DNA of 64,000 bases from Acidovorax sp. SUPP3334 (GTDB lineage: Bacteria; Pseudomonadota; Gammaproteobacteria; Burkholderiales; Burkholderiaceae_C). Positions within the stretch are counted from its first letter, which is position 1. The number at the start of each line of letters is the position of its first letter. The DNA lies in assembly GCF_030159055.1 (NCBI RefSeq), contig NZ_BQXQ01000012.1, positions 59,377 through 123,376 on the forward strand, written 5' to 3'. Under the pieces are notes generated by a model that was not told the DNA's origin, made no database searches, and saw only the letters and a program-made list of their open reading frames with translations. The translations under genes were made by a program, and so were the position numbers. Positions 53,525-61,527 of this stretch are shown in pieces.

Positions 53525-54283
53525 TCATCGCCCCAGCTCCAGCCGGTCGGCAAAGAACGCGGGCAGACCCGCGGCGCGCACGGCGGCGGCGGCGGCGGCG
53601 TGGTCGTAGGGCACGCGGTGGAAGGTGACCGTGGCGGCGTGGTCGTCGAACAGCGCGTACATGGCGCGCACGTCGCGGTCGCGCGGCTGGCCGACCGAGC
53701 CGGCGATGGCCAGCCACTGGCGGTGCGGGGGCACGGGCACCGGCACGCCGGGCTGCGGAGCGAAGCGCATGAGCTTGGCGGTGGGCGTGAGGAAATACAG
53801 CGCCTGCTCATGCACGTGGCCGCAGAAAACGTAGCGAATGGCGGGGTCGAGCCGGCTGGCCGCCGCCATGCTGCGCTCGGCGGCTCCGGCGTCCTGTACG
53901 TAATGCCAATGGCTGGGGTCGTGGGCGCTGGCATGCACCAGCAGCGTGTTCGCGCCGAGCCGCCGCGTGAGCGGCAGCGTGGACAGAAAGGCTCGGTGCC
54001 GGGGCGCCAGTTGCGCATGCGTCCACTGCGCGCTTTGGTCGCCCATCTGCGTCGGCGCCTCGGGAGGCTCCAGTGCCGCGACGTCGTGGTTGCCCAGCAC
54101 GCAGGGCGCGCCCTCGGCCGCCAGTGCCATCGCCTGATCGACCACCACGACCGGGTCGCCGCCATAACCGACCAGGTCACCCAGCAGCGCGAACTGCTCG
54201 GCGCCCTGGGCGCGGGCATGCGCCAGGCAGGCATCGAGGGCATGGCGATTGGCGTGGATGTCGGCGAGCAGGGCGATCTTCAT
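53525..54283 (-). CDS. Metallophosphoesterase (YfcE/PP2A-like)
   Basis: A 252-residue calcineurin-like phosphoesterase with full metal motifs: LLADIHANRHAL, LLGDLVGYGGDP, VLGNHDV and FCGHVHEQ. Start ATG 54283 is chosen because motif I begins there. It lies 34 bp upstream of the kinase-Usp gene, so phosphatase and two kinases form one unit; it may act on proteins or nucleotides. Confidence 0.88.
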   Translation of the reverse strand: MKIALLADIHANRHALDACLAHARAQGAEQFALLGDLVGYGGDPVVVVDQAMALAAEGAPCVLGNHDVAALEPPEAPTQMGDQSAQWTHAQLAPRHRAFLSTLPLTRRLGANTLLVHASAHDPSHWHYVQDAGAAERSMAAASRLDPAIRYVFCGHVHEQALYFLTPTAKLMRFAPQPGVPVPVPPHRQWLAIAGSVGQPRDRDVRAMYALFDDHAATVTFHRVPYDHAAAAAAVRAAGLPAFFADRLELGR

Positions 54284-54399
54284 GGCGGGCGCGGCGGGTG
54301 CGCAGGGAACGGGCGGGACAGCCCCGCGATGGCTCCGATGGTGCCACCGGCCGGCGTGAGTGTGCTTTTCCGGCGAAAAAGTCGCAATGGCCGAAAAGC

Positions 54400-54441
54400 A
54401 AAAAAGCCCCCCGGCCGCGTGCGAACACGGCCGGGGGGCTT
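54400..54441 (-). terminator. Intrinsic terminator after ohr
   Basis: AGCCCCCCGGCCG (54405-54417) pairs with CGGCCGGGGGGCT (54428-54440), with an A-run on the plus strand at 54400-54405 giving a T-run in the leftward transcript. Perfect 13-base stem. Confidence 0.85.
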
Positions 54442-54456
54442 CGAGGGCGTTGCCGA

Positions 54457-54873
54457 TCAGGCCAGCGTGATCGTCACGTCGATGTTGCCGCGCGTGGCGT
54501 TGGAGTAGGGGCACACCTGGTGGGCTGCGTCCACCAGTTGCTGCGCCTGGTCGCGGTCCAGGCCGGGCAGGCTCACCGTCAGGCGTGCGGCGATGCCGTA
54601 GGCGTTGGGGATCTTGCCCAGATCGACTTCGGCGTCCACGGCCACGTCCTGTGGCACGGCGATCTTCAGCTGACCGCCCACGGCCTTCAGGGCACCGATG
54701 AAGCAGGCGGAGTAGCCAGCGGCGAAGAGTTGCTCGGGGTTGGTGCCCGTGCCGCTGGTGCCGGGGGAAGACAGCTTCACGTCCAGGCGTCCGTCATCGG
54801 TGCGCGAGGCGCCGTCGCGGCCGCCGGTGGTGTGGGCGCGGGCGGTGTAGAGGACTTGATCGAGCGATGGCAT
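54457..54873 (-). CDS. ohr: Organic hydroperoxide resistance protein Ohr
   Basis: A 138-residue OsmC/Ohr thiol peroxidase that reduces organic hydroperoxides. Both reactive Cys regions are intact: AAGYSACFIGALK and HQVCPYSNATRGN. Start MPSLDQVLYTARAHTTGG. It lies 77 bp downstream of ohrR on the same strand and ends at a strong terminator. Confidence 0.95.
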   Translation of the reverse strand: MPSLDQVLYTARAHTTGGRDGASRTDDGRLDVKLSSPGTSGTGTNPEQLFAAGYSACFIGALKAVGGQLKIAVPQDVAVDAEVDLGKIPNAYGIAARLTVSLPGLDRDQAQQLVDAAHQVCPYSNATRGNIDVTITLA

Positions 54874-54950
54874 GGTGATTCCTTTGCAGTGATTGCCCGC
54901 GGAGCGGGCGGTTGGGGACAACGAAACGAAAACGGGGTCGATCGGCCCGG

Positions 54951-55424
54951 TCAGCCCGGGCCGATCCGGTCGCGCAGCTGCTGCAGCTGCCGGGTCAGCG
55001 CGGTGAGTTCGGGCAGGGTGCACTGGCTGCTTTGAAGCACGCAGGCGGGAATGGTTTCGGCGCGGTCGCGCAGGGCGCGGCCGGCGGGCGTGACGGTGGT
55101 GCGCACGCGGCGCTCGTCCTTCGCATCGCGCAACCGGGCCACCAGGCCCGAGGCCTCCAGGCGCTTGAGCAGCGGGGTGAGCGTGCCGGAATCGAGGAAC
55201 AGGCGTTCGCCCAGTTCGGAGACGGTGATGCCGTCGCGCTCCCACAGCGCCAGCATCACCACGTATTGCGGGTAGGTGAGGCCGATGGCGTCCAGCAGCG
55301 GCTTGTAGAGCTTGGTCATCGCCAGCGACGCGGAATAGAGCGCGAAGCAGACCTGGTTGTCCAGCTGCAGCACGGCAGGGCTGGGCGTGGAGTCCGGGGT
55401 GGCGAGGGCGGTGCGGCGTGGCAT
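54951..55424 (-). CDS. ohrR: OhrR, MarR-family peroxide-sensing repressor
   Basis: A 157-residue MarR regulator with the sensing Cys in [13 protein letters not shown] near the N-terminus and a winged HTH ([20 protein letters not shown]). Start ATG 55424 ([10 protein letters not shown]) is preferred over a TTG at 55445 that would lie in the operator. It represses ohr and itself until oxidised by hydroperoxide. Confidence 0.93.
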   Translation of the reverse strand: MPRRTALATPDSTPSPAVLQLDNQVCFALYSASLAMTKLYKPLLDAIGLTYPQYVVMLALWERDGITVSELGERLFLDSGTLTPLLKRLEASGLVARLRDAKDERRVRTTVTPAGRALRDRAETIPACVLQSSQCTLPELTALTRQLQQLRDRIGPG

Positions 55425-55443
55425 GGGCTGGATTGTGTCGGTC

Positions 55444-55467
55444 AATTAAATTGTGTGCAATTTAATT
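55444..55467. promoter_or_regulatory. OhrR operator
   Basis: Perfect inverted repeat AATTAAATTG-TGTG-CAATTTAATT, 20 bases upstream of the ohrR start. It resembles known OhrR operators, which are AT-rich palindromes with AATT blocks. Confidence 0.85.
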
Positions 55468-55599
55468 TTTCATATCCCTTCGCGTGGCCGGGGCACCGCC
55501 GGGCAGGGCGGTGCGTGGGCTCAGATGCGTGTAGCCGCGCGACCCTCGCGCGGCCTGCGCGCTCGCAACCGCGGATCCAAAGGGTCAGGCAAAAAAATG

Positions 55600-55646
55600 C
55601 CTCCAGCGCAATGAATACGCCGGCATATTGCTATTGAATCAGTAGC
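55600..55646. repeat. Dispersed element copy: CCTCCAGCGC box plus TGCTAT palindrome
   Basis: CCTCCAGCGC (55600-55609) then TGCTATTGAATCAGTAGC (55629-55646), spacing 29 bases as in two other copies. It lies just 3' of the 3-hydroxyacyl-CoA dehydrogenase gene. Confidence 0.75.
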
Positions 55647-55695
55647 GTTTTGCCAGTGAGAAGGCGGGCCCTGGCACGGCCAGCGCCCGTCCGCG

Positions 55696-56553
55696 TCAGT
55701 ACGTGTAGACACCCTGGCCGGTCTTGCGGCCCAGGCGGCCGGCGGCCACCATTTCCTTGAGCAGCGGGCAGGGCCGGTACTTGCTGTCGCCGAACTCGGT
55801 CAGGTACACGTTCATCACCGCCAGGCACACGTCCAGGCCGATCATGTCCGCCAGCGCCAGCGGGCCGATGGGCTGGTTGCAGCCCAGCTTCATGCCGGCG
55901 TCGATGTCCTCGGGCGTGGCAAGGCCCTCGGCCAGCACGAAGAACGCCTCGTTGATCATCGGCACCAGAATGCGGTTGACCACGAAGCCGGGCGCGTTCT
56001 TCACGGTAATGGGGCTTTTGCCCAGCGTCTCCGACAGCGCCTTCACCGCGTCGTGCGTGGCATCGCTGGTCTGCAGTCCGCGGATGATTTCCACCAGCGC
56101 CATCATCGGCACCGGGTTGAAGAAATGCATGCCGATGAAGCGGTCGGGCCGCGAAGTGGCAGCCGCCAGCTGCGTGATCGAGATCGACGAGGTGTTGGAG
56201 GCGATGATGACCTCCGGCGCCACGATGGCATCGACCTGTTTCAGGATCTTGACCTTGAGTTCGTGGTTCTCGGTGGCCGCCTCGATCACGATCTGCGCCG
56301 CCTTCAGGTCGTCGTAGTTCGTCGATGTCTTGATGCGTGCCAGCGCCGCGTCCTTGTCGGCGGCGGTGATCTTCTCCTTCTTGATGAGCCGGTCCAGGCT
56401 GCCGGCCACGGTGGCCACGCCCTTTTGCACGGCCGCGTCGGAAATGTCCACCATCACCACGCTGATGCCGGACACCGCGCAAGCCTGCGCGATGCCGTTG
56501 CCCATGGTGCCTGCGCCGATGATGCCGACGTTACAGATTGAAGATGTGTTCAT
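55696..56553 (-). CDS. 3-hydroxybutyryl-CoA dehydrogenase
   Basis: A 285-residue NAD-dependent 3-hydroxyacyl-CoA dehydrogenase that interconverts acetoacetyl-CoA and 3-hydroxybutyryl-CoA. The Rossmann motif is GIIGAGTMGNGIAQAC. The catalytic region includes SNTSSISITQLA and GMHFFNPVPMM, and the C-terminal helical domain NAPGFVVNRILVPMINEA. Start MNTSSICNVG at 56553. Roles in polyhydroxyalkanoate or aromatic acid breakdown are possible. Confidence 0.93.
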   Translation of the reverse strand: MNTSSICNVGIIGAGTMGNGIAQACAVSGISVVMVDISDAAVQKGVATVAGSLDRLIKKEKITAADKDAALARIKTSTNYDDLKAAQIVIEAATENHELKVKILKQVDAIVAPEVIIASNTSSISITQLAAATSRPDRFIGMHFFNPVPMMALVEIIRGLQTSDATHDAVKALSETLGKSPITVKNAPGFVVNRILVPMINEAFFVLAEGLATPEDIDAGMKLGCNQPIGPLALADMIGLDVCLAVMNVYLTEFGDSKYRPCPLLKEMVAAGRLGRKTGQGVYTY

Positions 56554-56627
56554 AACTTGGATAGCCAGATGAATGAGTGTTGAAGGAAATTGGCACGAAC
56601 ATAGCTGTGTCTTTACGCATCCATCAT

Positions 56628-56727
56628 GGGAACCTCTCAAAACCTCCGAATTTGCAAGTTCGAGCGCCGTAACTCGTTGATTTATAAGGGTGCCGAGTGG
56701 CTGGGATAGGGGTTTTGAGAGGCTCCC
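56628..56727. mobile_element. 100-bp MITE-like element with terminal inverted repeats
   Basis: GGGAACCTCTCAAAACC (56628-56644) and its inverted partner GGTTTTGAGAGGCTCCC (56711-56727) differ at one of 17 positions. The element is exactly 100 bp and is flanked by TCAT on both sides (56624-56627 and 56728-56731). Its left 60 bases align with the insertion-sequence end at 63817. No coding capacity. Confidence 0.82.
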
Positions 56728-56813
56728 TCATGTCGGATCAAAGACTCAAGACTACAGAAGTTAGAGAGTGCACTTTAAGATGATGCAGTCGAACACCAAA
56801 AATGGAGTTAAGA

Positions 56814-57959
56814 ATGTCAAAAATTGAAATAAATAATTTTGCACAGATAAAAGACGTTTCTTTAAAATTAGGGGATCTTACTATTTTGGTTGGCGCCCAG
56901 GGCACTGGGAAAAGCTTAGCTTTGCAATGGCTTAAAACAGCAATTGATGGGCGACACATAATTAAATCGCTAAATGATGCAGGACAAGTGGCAAAAACGA
57001 AATCGGAGGCCGTTGAGCTAATATTTGGAACAGGTATGGGTAATGCTTGGGGCGACAAGTCTTCTATTAAATTTGACGGCTCTTTAGTTAATCCGGATAC
57101 GCTGAAACGCCGTGGAACCTTAGCCGAGCGCGCCTTTTTCATTCCTGCGCACCGCTCTGCTCTTATTAGTGATGGATGGGCGGCTCCATTTCAACGGCTC
57201 AGTGCGGAAATGCCAGTCGTAGCCCGAATTTTTAGTCAAAATCTTTTTGATCGATTTAATTCCGGCGATAGTGATTTATTTCCTGTGAGCAAGCTTCTTA
57301 AGCAGCGATACCGCTCATTAATTGACGATGCTATATTTCACGGCGGGACCGTTGCGCTGGAGACGGACAGTATGAGTACTAAAAGGTTAAAATTAACTCA
57401 CGGCAAATCAAAATTACCGTTTATGACTTGGACTGCAGGGCAGCGTGAATTCACTCCTCTGCTGCTGGGTATGTATCATTTATTGCCAAGAACTAATAAG
57501 CGTAAAGATCAAAATATCGATTGGGCCATTATTGAAGAGCCTGAGATGGGGTTGCATCCTGAAGCGATCACAGTTTTTCTTTTGCTTGTGATGGATCTGT
57601 TGTGGCGTGGATACAAGGTGGTTTTGTCAACGCATTCACCGCATGTACTTACTGCAGTCTGGATGCTGCAGCGTTTGAAGACATATCATGCTAGATGGCA
57701 ATTAGTTAGCGAAGCATTTGGGGTTCCTGCTGGGGAACTTCGAGATGTTTCCGAAGCAGCGTTAAATAAAGATTATCGGGCACATTTCCTTTCGTTTGGA
57801 GACGATGGAAAAGTTACAGCGCAAGATATTTCGAAACTAGATCCAGATGCCGAGATGGCCGGCGAGGCAGATTGGGGAGGGTTAACTCGCTACAGTTCCC
57901 GCTTTGGTGATGCGGTACGTAAGGCAGTTAACGAAAACGAGAGGGTTGGGAATGCTTAA
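56814..57959 (+). CDS. AAA/SMC-like ATPase of OLD/AAA_15 type, candidate defence system subunit
   Basis: A 381-residue ABC-type ATPase lacking a transporter domain. Walker A GAQGTGKS (27-34), signature-like TAGQRE (207-212), Walker B with WAIIEEPEMGLHPEA (237-251) and an STHSPHVL switch (272-279). Start ATG 56814 has GGAG six bases upstream. The DNA is very AT-rich next to G+C-rich host genes. It overlaps the next gene by 8 bases. It resembles the ATPases of two-gene antiphage systems; specific family not recognised. Confidence 0.8.
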   Translation: MSKIEINNFAQIKDVSLKLGDLTILVGAQGTGKSLALQWLKTAIDGRHIIKSLNDAGQVAKTKSEAVELIFGTGMGNAWGDKSSIKFDGSLVNPDTLKRRGTLAERAFFIPAHRSALISDGWAAPFQRLSAEMPVVARIFSQNLFDRFNSGDSDLFPVSKLLKQRYRSLIDDAIFHGGTVALETDSMSTKRLKLTHGKSKLPFMTWTAGQREFTPLLLGMYHLLPRTNKRKDQNIDWAIIEEPEMGLHPEAITVFLLLVMDLLWRGYKVVLSTHSPHVLTAVWMLQRLKTYHARWQLVSEAFGVPAGELRDVSEAALNKDYRAHFLSFGDDGKVTAQDISKLDPDAEMAGEADWGGLTRYSSRFGDAVRKAVNENERVGNA

Positions 57960-58437
57960 AAAGGCAATCAAAAAGAAGATTACGCCGACACGAGCAGTTC
58001 TATTAGAAAATTCCCAACTTCATGGCCTTGTATGCGATGGACTTGGAGCGGTGGAGAACGCACATCTAAGTTGTATAGATTCATCCATTCGGAGTGAATT
58101 TGGCGACAGCATTGATATCGATGCTGCGTATTTAAGAGGGCGAGAGAGTGAGAATCGCTGGGATTACATATTAGGTCATGATAGAACCAAAAAATTGATT
58201 GCTGTGGAGCCACATTCTGCTAAGGGGGATCAGGTGTCGACGGTGATTGCAAAGCGAAAGGCAGCACTTCGGCATTTAGACAATGATTTAAAGCCACATG
58301 CTCGGGTAAACGTTTGGCTTTGGGTTGCTTCCGGTAATGTGCAATTTGCTGATACTGAACGCGCTAAACGTAGACTTGATCAGAATGGAATTAAGTTTGT
58401 CGGTAAGCGAGTAACAAAAAAAGATATTCCTAGCTGA
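57952..58437 (+). CDS. Small nuclease-like partner of the AAA ATPase, unknown family
   Basis: A 161-residue basic protein whose ATG overlaps the ATPase stop (translational coupling). The centre holds WDYILGHD (D71), then a beta strand LIAVEPH (E86, H88) and KGDQVSTVIAKRKA. This layout recalls a divergent PD-(D/E)XK nuclease core, though the usual Lys is replaced by His. No close family recognised. The AT-rich codon use matches the ATPase, so both were probably acquired together. Confidence 0.65.
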   Translation: MLKKAIKKKITPTRAVLLENSQLHGLVCDGLGAVENAHLSCIDSSIRSEFGDSIDIDAAYLRGRESENRWDYILGHDRTKKLIAVEPHSAKGDQVSTVIAKRKAALRHLDNDLKPHARVNVWLWVASGNVQFADTERAKRRLDQNGIKFVGKRVTKKDIPS

Positions 58438-58444
58438 CCCGACC

Positions 58445-59302
58445 TCAGGCCCTGAACCGCTTGCGCGTGAGCGCCAGCGCCGTCCAGAACGCGACCACCG
58501 TGGTCACCACCAGCACCAGTCCGTGGCGCAGCGGATGCGCGGGCCACTGGTCCATGAACAGCGGGCGCACCAGCTCCACCGCATTGGCCAGCGGCAGCCA
58601 GTCGGACACATGGCGCACCACGGTGGGCAGCTGATCGCGTGGAAAGAAGACCCCCGACAGGAACATCATCGGGGTGAGCACCAGCGTGAAGTAGTAGGTG
58701 AAGAAATCGTAGCCCTTGGCCAGGGCATTGAAGATCAGCGCGATGCTGGAGAACATCACCCCGGTGAACAGCAGCACGGGCCAGGCCACGAGCAGCTTGG
58801 GGCTGTGGCTGATGCCCAGCGCCAGCATCACGCCCAAAATGGCGGTGACGGTGAACACGGCCTTGAACGCGGCCCACAGCATCTCGGCCAGCACCACGTT
58901 GTCCAGGCTGACGGGCGCATTCATGATGCCGTCCCACGTCTTTTGCACATGCATGCGAGAGAAGGCCGAATAAAGCGCCTCGAAGCTGGCGGCGTTCATG
59001 GCGCTCATGCAGATCGAGCCGCTGGCCAGAAAGAGGATGTAGGGCACCTGCGTGGTGCCTCCGCCCGCCGACCCCACATTCACCTGGCCGACCAGCGCGC
59101 CCATGCCGTACCCGAAGGCGACCAGCCACATCAAAGGCTCGGCGATGTTGCCCACCAGGCTCGGAATGGCCAGCTTGCGCCAGACCAGCAGGTTGCGCAG
59201 GAACACGGGCCACCAGCGGGCGGAAAGCTGCGGCGCGCGCCAGATGGACGGGCTGGCCGTGGCGGGCGATGGATCGGGCTTGGAAGAGGGGGCGGCTTGC
59301 AT
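58445..59302 (-). CDS. ABC-2 type permease, NodJ family
   Basis: A 285-residue permease with six hydrophobic segments. Motifs include IAEPLMWLVAFGYGMGALVG and LTPMMFLSGVFFPRDQLP, diagnostic of the NodJ/DrrB-type ABC-2 exporters. The matching NodI-type ATPase lies at 61528-62475 with three unrelated genes between them. It probably exports a lipid-linked or hydrophobic compound; nodulation is not implied. Confidence 0.88.
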   Translation of the reverse strand: MQAAPSSKPDPSPATASPSIWRAPQLSARWWPVFLRNLLVWRKLAIPSLVGNIAEPLMWLVAFGYGMGALVGQVNVGSAGGGTTQVPYILFLASGSICMSAMNAASFEALYSAFSRMHVQKTWDGIMNAPVSLDNVVLAEMLWAAFKAVFTVTAILGVMLALGISHSPKLLVAWPVLLFTGVMFSSIALIFNALAKGYDFFTYYFTLVLTPMMFLSGVFFPRDQLPTVVRHVSDWLPLANAVELVRPLFMDQWPAHPLRHGLVLVVTTVVAFWTALALTRKRFRA

Positions 59303-59329
59303 GCCCCTATTGTGCTGCGGCAGGCCGCG

Positions 59330-60115
59330 TTACAACACCTTGACGGCCCGGCCGATGTACTGGATCGGCCCGGTCGGCTTGCCGACGGGCGAGCCGCTCG
59401 GCGGCTCCAGCGTCAGCTCGAACAACTGGTTGGGCTGCAGCGGTGGCAGTTTCTCCAGCGCCAGCTGCAGCGGCTGGCCGGGTTTGACCAACCCGAGCGA
59501 AACCGGGCCGCTCCACCCGTCGGCCTTGGTCCAGAACTCCAGCGCCCGGTCGGCCGGCACTTCGGCCACGCCCAGCGGAATGAGCTGGATCGACCGGTGC
59601 GAGCTGGTCTGCACGACCCAGCCCGGCGCCTTGTCCTGCGGGGCCACCAGCACCACCATGAACTGTGGCGCCGCAGCCTGCGGCGCCATGCGGGTGACCA
59701 GCACCGCAGCCAGCACGGCGGCCATGGCGAAGCCCGAGCCCGCCAGTCCGCGCCACAGGCCCAGGTGGTTCCACCAGTTGCGCAACGGAGTGGCCGGCGT
59801 GGGCTGGGGGCGAGCGGGCGCCGCGGCATGAGCCGCCGCTTGCGCACGGGGCCCTTCGGCCGCCTGCAGCGATGCATCGATGCGTGCCCAGAGCTGCTCA
59901 GGCGGGGCGATCGGATCGGCCAGCGCGGTCAATGGCAGCAGCCGTGCTTCCCATTCGGCCACGGCACGCTGCAGTGCGGTGTCCGTGGACAGGCGCTGCG
60001 CCACTTGGCGGCGGGCGGCGGCGGACAAGGTGCCCAGCACGTATTCGCCGGCAAGCCCCTGCAAATCTTCGGGATGGCCGGGCAGGCCGGTGCCGGGTGT
60101 CGGGGTGGCGGTCAT
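59330..60115 (-). CDS. RskA-type anti-sigma factor
   Basis: A 261-residue membrane protein: cytoplasmic zinc-less anti-sigma domain (about 10-90, LAGEYVLGTLSAAARRQ), one membrane segment (about 130-152, LAGSGFAMAAVLAAVLVTRM), and a periplasmic RskA domain (FMVVLVAPQDKAPGWVVQ ... ALEFWTKADG). Its ATG overlaps the sigma factor stop (ATGA), so the pair is co-translated. Confidence 0.9.
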   Translation of the reverse strand: MTATPTPGTGLPGHPEDLQGLAGEYVLGTLSAAARRQVAQRLSTDTALQRAVAEWEARLLPLTALADPIAPPEQLWARIDASLQAAEGPRAQAAAHAAAPARPQPTPATPLRNWWNHLGLWRGLAGSGFAMAAVLAAVLVTRMAPQAAAPQFMVVLVAPQDKAPGWVVQTSSHRSIQLIPLGVAEVPADRALEFWTKADGWSGPVSLGLVKPGQPLQLALEKLPPLQPNQLFELTLEPPSGSPVGKPTGPIQYIGRAVKVL

Positions 60116-60765
60116 GCCATGCACTCCCGCAGCGAGGTCAGGCTGCGCCGGATCCATGCCTTCACGGTGCCCAGCGGCGCGCCCAGGCGTTCGGCGATTT
60201 CGCCGTGCGAGCAGCCGTCCACATAGGCGTGCAGCACGCAGTTGCGCCGGGCGGGGTCCAGGCCCTCCAGGCAGTGGTGGAGGCGGCCCAGGCTGGCGTT
60301 GAGTTCGAAGGCTTCGGCGACTTCGCGGTGGGCCTGCATCGACAGATCGGCCTCCAGGGCTTGCGCGGTGTCGTCGTCCACATCGACGTGGCGGCCCGCG
60401 TCGCGCACGGCGTTGAGGGACAGGTTGCGCACCACGCTGTAGATCCAGCCGCGGGCGCTGCCCCGGCCGACATCGAAGCTGGCGGCGCGGGTCCAGATGT
60501 TCACGCAGGCATCGTGCACGATGTCTTCGGCCAGCGCCCGTTGCCGGACGATGCGCCAGGCCACGCCCAGCAGGCGCGGTCCCTCGTGCTCGTAGAGGCG
60601 GCGCATGGCCTGCCGGTCGCCCGCTGCGCAGCGGGCCAGCGTGGCTTCGTAGTCGAAGTCGTCGTCAGGGGCAGGCGTGGGTGGCAAGGGGCGGGGGCTC
60701 CAGCGGTCGAACGCCGGGCACTGGCGATGGACCGCCCGGAACGTGGGCCGCATGGTAGCCGACAT
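60112..60765 (-). CDS. ECF-type sigma factor
   Basis: A 217-residue sigma-70 family factor with region 2 (EGPRLLGVAWRIVRQRALAE, then VHDACVNIWTRAASFD) and region 4 (SHGEIAERLGAPLGTVKAWI). Regions 1.1 and 3 are missing, as in ECF factors. An N-terminal Pro/Arg-rich extension precedes region 2. It is held inactive by the adjacent RskA-type anti-sigma factor. The DUF3455 lipoprotein gene upstream is a likely target. Confidence 0.9.
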   Translation of the reverse strand: MSATMRPTFRAVHRQCPAFDRWSPRPLPPTPAPDDDFDYEATLARCAAGDRQAMRRLYEHEGPRLLGVAWRIVRQRALAEDIVHDACVNIWTRAASFDVGRGSARGWIYSVVRNLSLNAVRDAGRHVDVDDDTAQALEADLSMQAHREVAEAFELNASLGRLHHCLEGLDPARRNCVLHAYVDGCSHGEIAERLGAPLGTVKAWIRRSLTSLRECMA

Positions 60766-60811
60766 GGCGGTGCTCCCGAGGCATCAGCGCGCAGGGCCCC
60801 GCCCCTGGGCG

Positions 60812-61381
60812 TCAGGCCGCTTTCCAGAAGATGTAGTCGGCCTGGTACTTCACGGTCTGGCGGTCGCCCTTGTTGGCGGCGGTGCAGGCTGCGGCAGGGG
60901 CGACGCCGCCCTTGAGCGCCACGCGCTGGATGAAGGTCACGCCCGACATGGCGCCCATGCCCGTGGCAGGGTTGGCCTTCACCAGCTGGTAGGGCAGGTT
61001 GCCCGTGCCGGCCGGCGCGACCGCGACCTGCGTGGCGGTGATCTTGGAGCCGTCCTGCGACTCCCACGTGGCGGGCGGGCCGTAATACGTGCCCACCTGC
61101 TTGCCGCTGCGGTCGTTCAGCACGGCCTTCGGTCCGACGAACACCCATTCGGTCTGGCCGGCGGCATTGGCCTTGTCACGGCATTCGTACGTGATGTCGC
61201 CCATGCCCACGGTTTCCATGGCGACCTTGTTGCCGGCAGGCACCTTGACGGCCTCGGGCAGGCTGTCCTGCGAGAACTTCATGCCGGGCGACATCATGGA
61301 GCCACAGGCCGTGAGCAGGGCCGCGGCGGCGATGGCACCGGTCAGGGGGATGAAGCGAGAGAGCGTTGGCTGAATGGTCAT
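60812..61381 (-). CDS. DUF3455 lipoprotein
   Basis: A 189-residue lipoprotein: signal with lipobox LLTAC, then ITYECRDKANAAGQTEWVFV, NDRSGKQVGTYYGPPATWES and PYQLVKANPATGMGAMSGVT, the DUF3455 pattern. Start ATG 61381. A same-frame 629-residue reading upstream is a shadow across the nodI-like gene. It lies 46 bp upstream of the ECF sigma gene. Confidence 0.85.
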   Translation of the reverse strand: MTIQPTLSRFIPLTGAIAAAALLTACGSMMSPGMKFSQDSLPEAVKVPAGNKVAMETVGMGDITYECRDKANAAGQTEWVFVGPKAVLNDRSGKQVGTYYGPPATWESQDGSKITATQVAVAPAGTGNLPYQLVKANPATGMGAMSGVTFIQRVALKGGVAPAAACTAANKGDRQTVKYQADYIFWKAA

Positions 61382-61527
61382 GGCGTTTCCCTTGTCGTCG
61401 GTTGGGTTGAAAGAACAGCAGCAATGTCCGCTGCTGTAGGTACTACCCACGGGAACGCCGTTTGGATGCAGGGCGCGCGAAATAATTTTTTTGAAATCGC
61501 GAGCATTTCCTTGCCAAGGCTGCCGCT

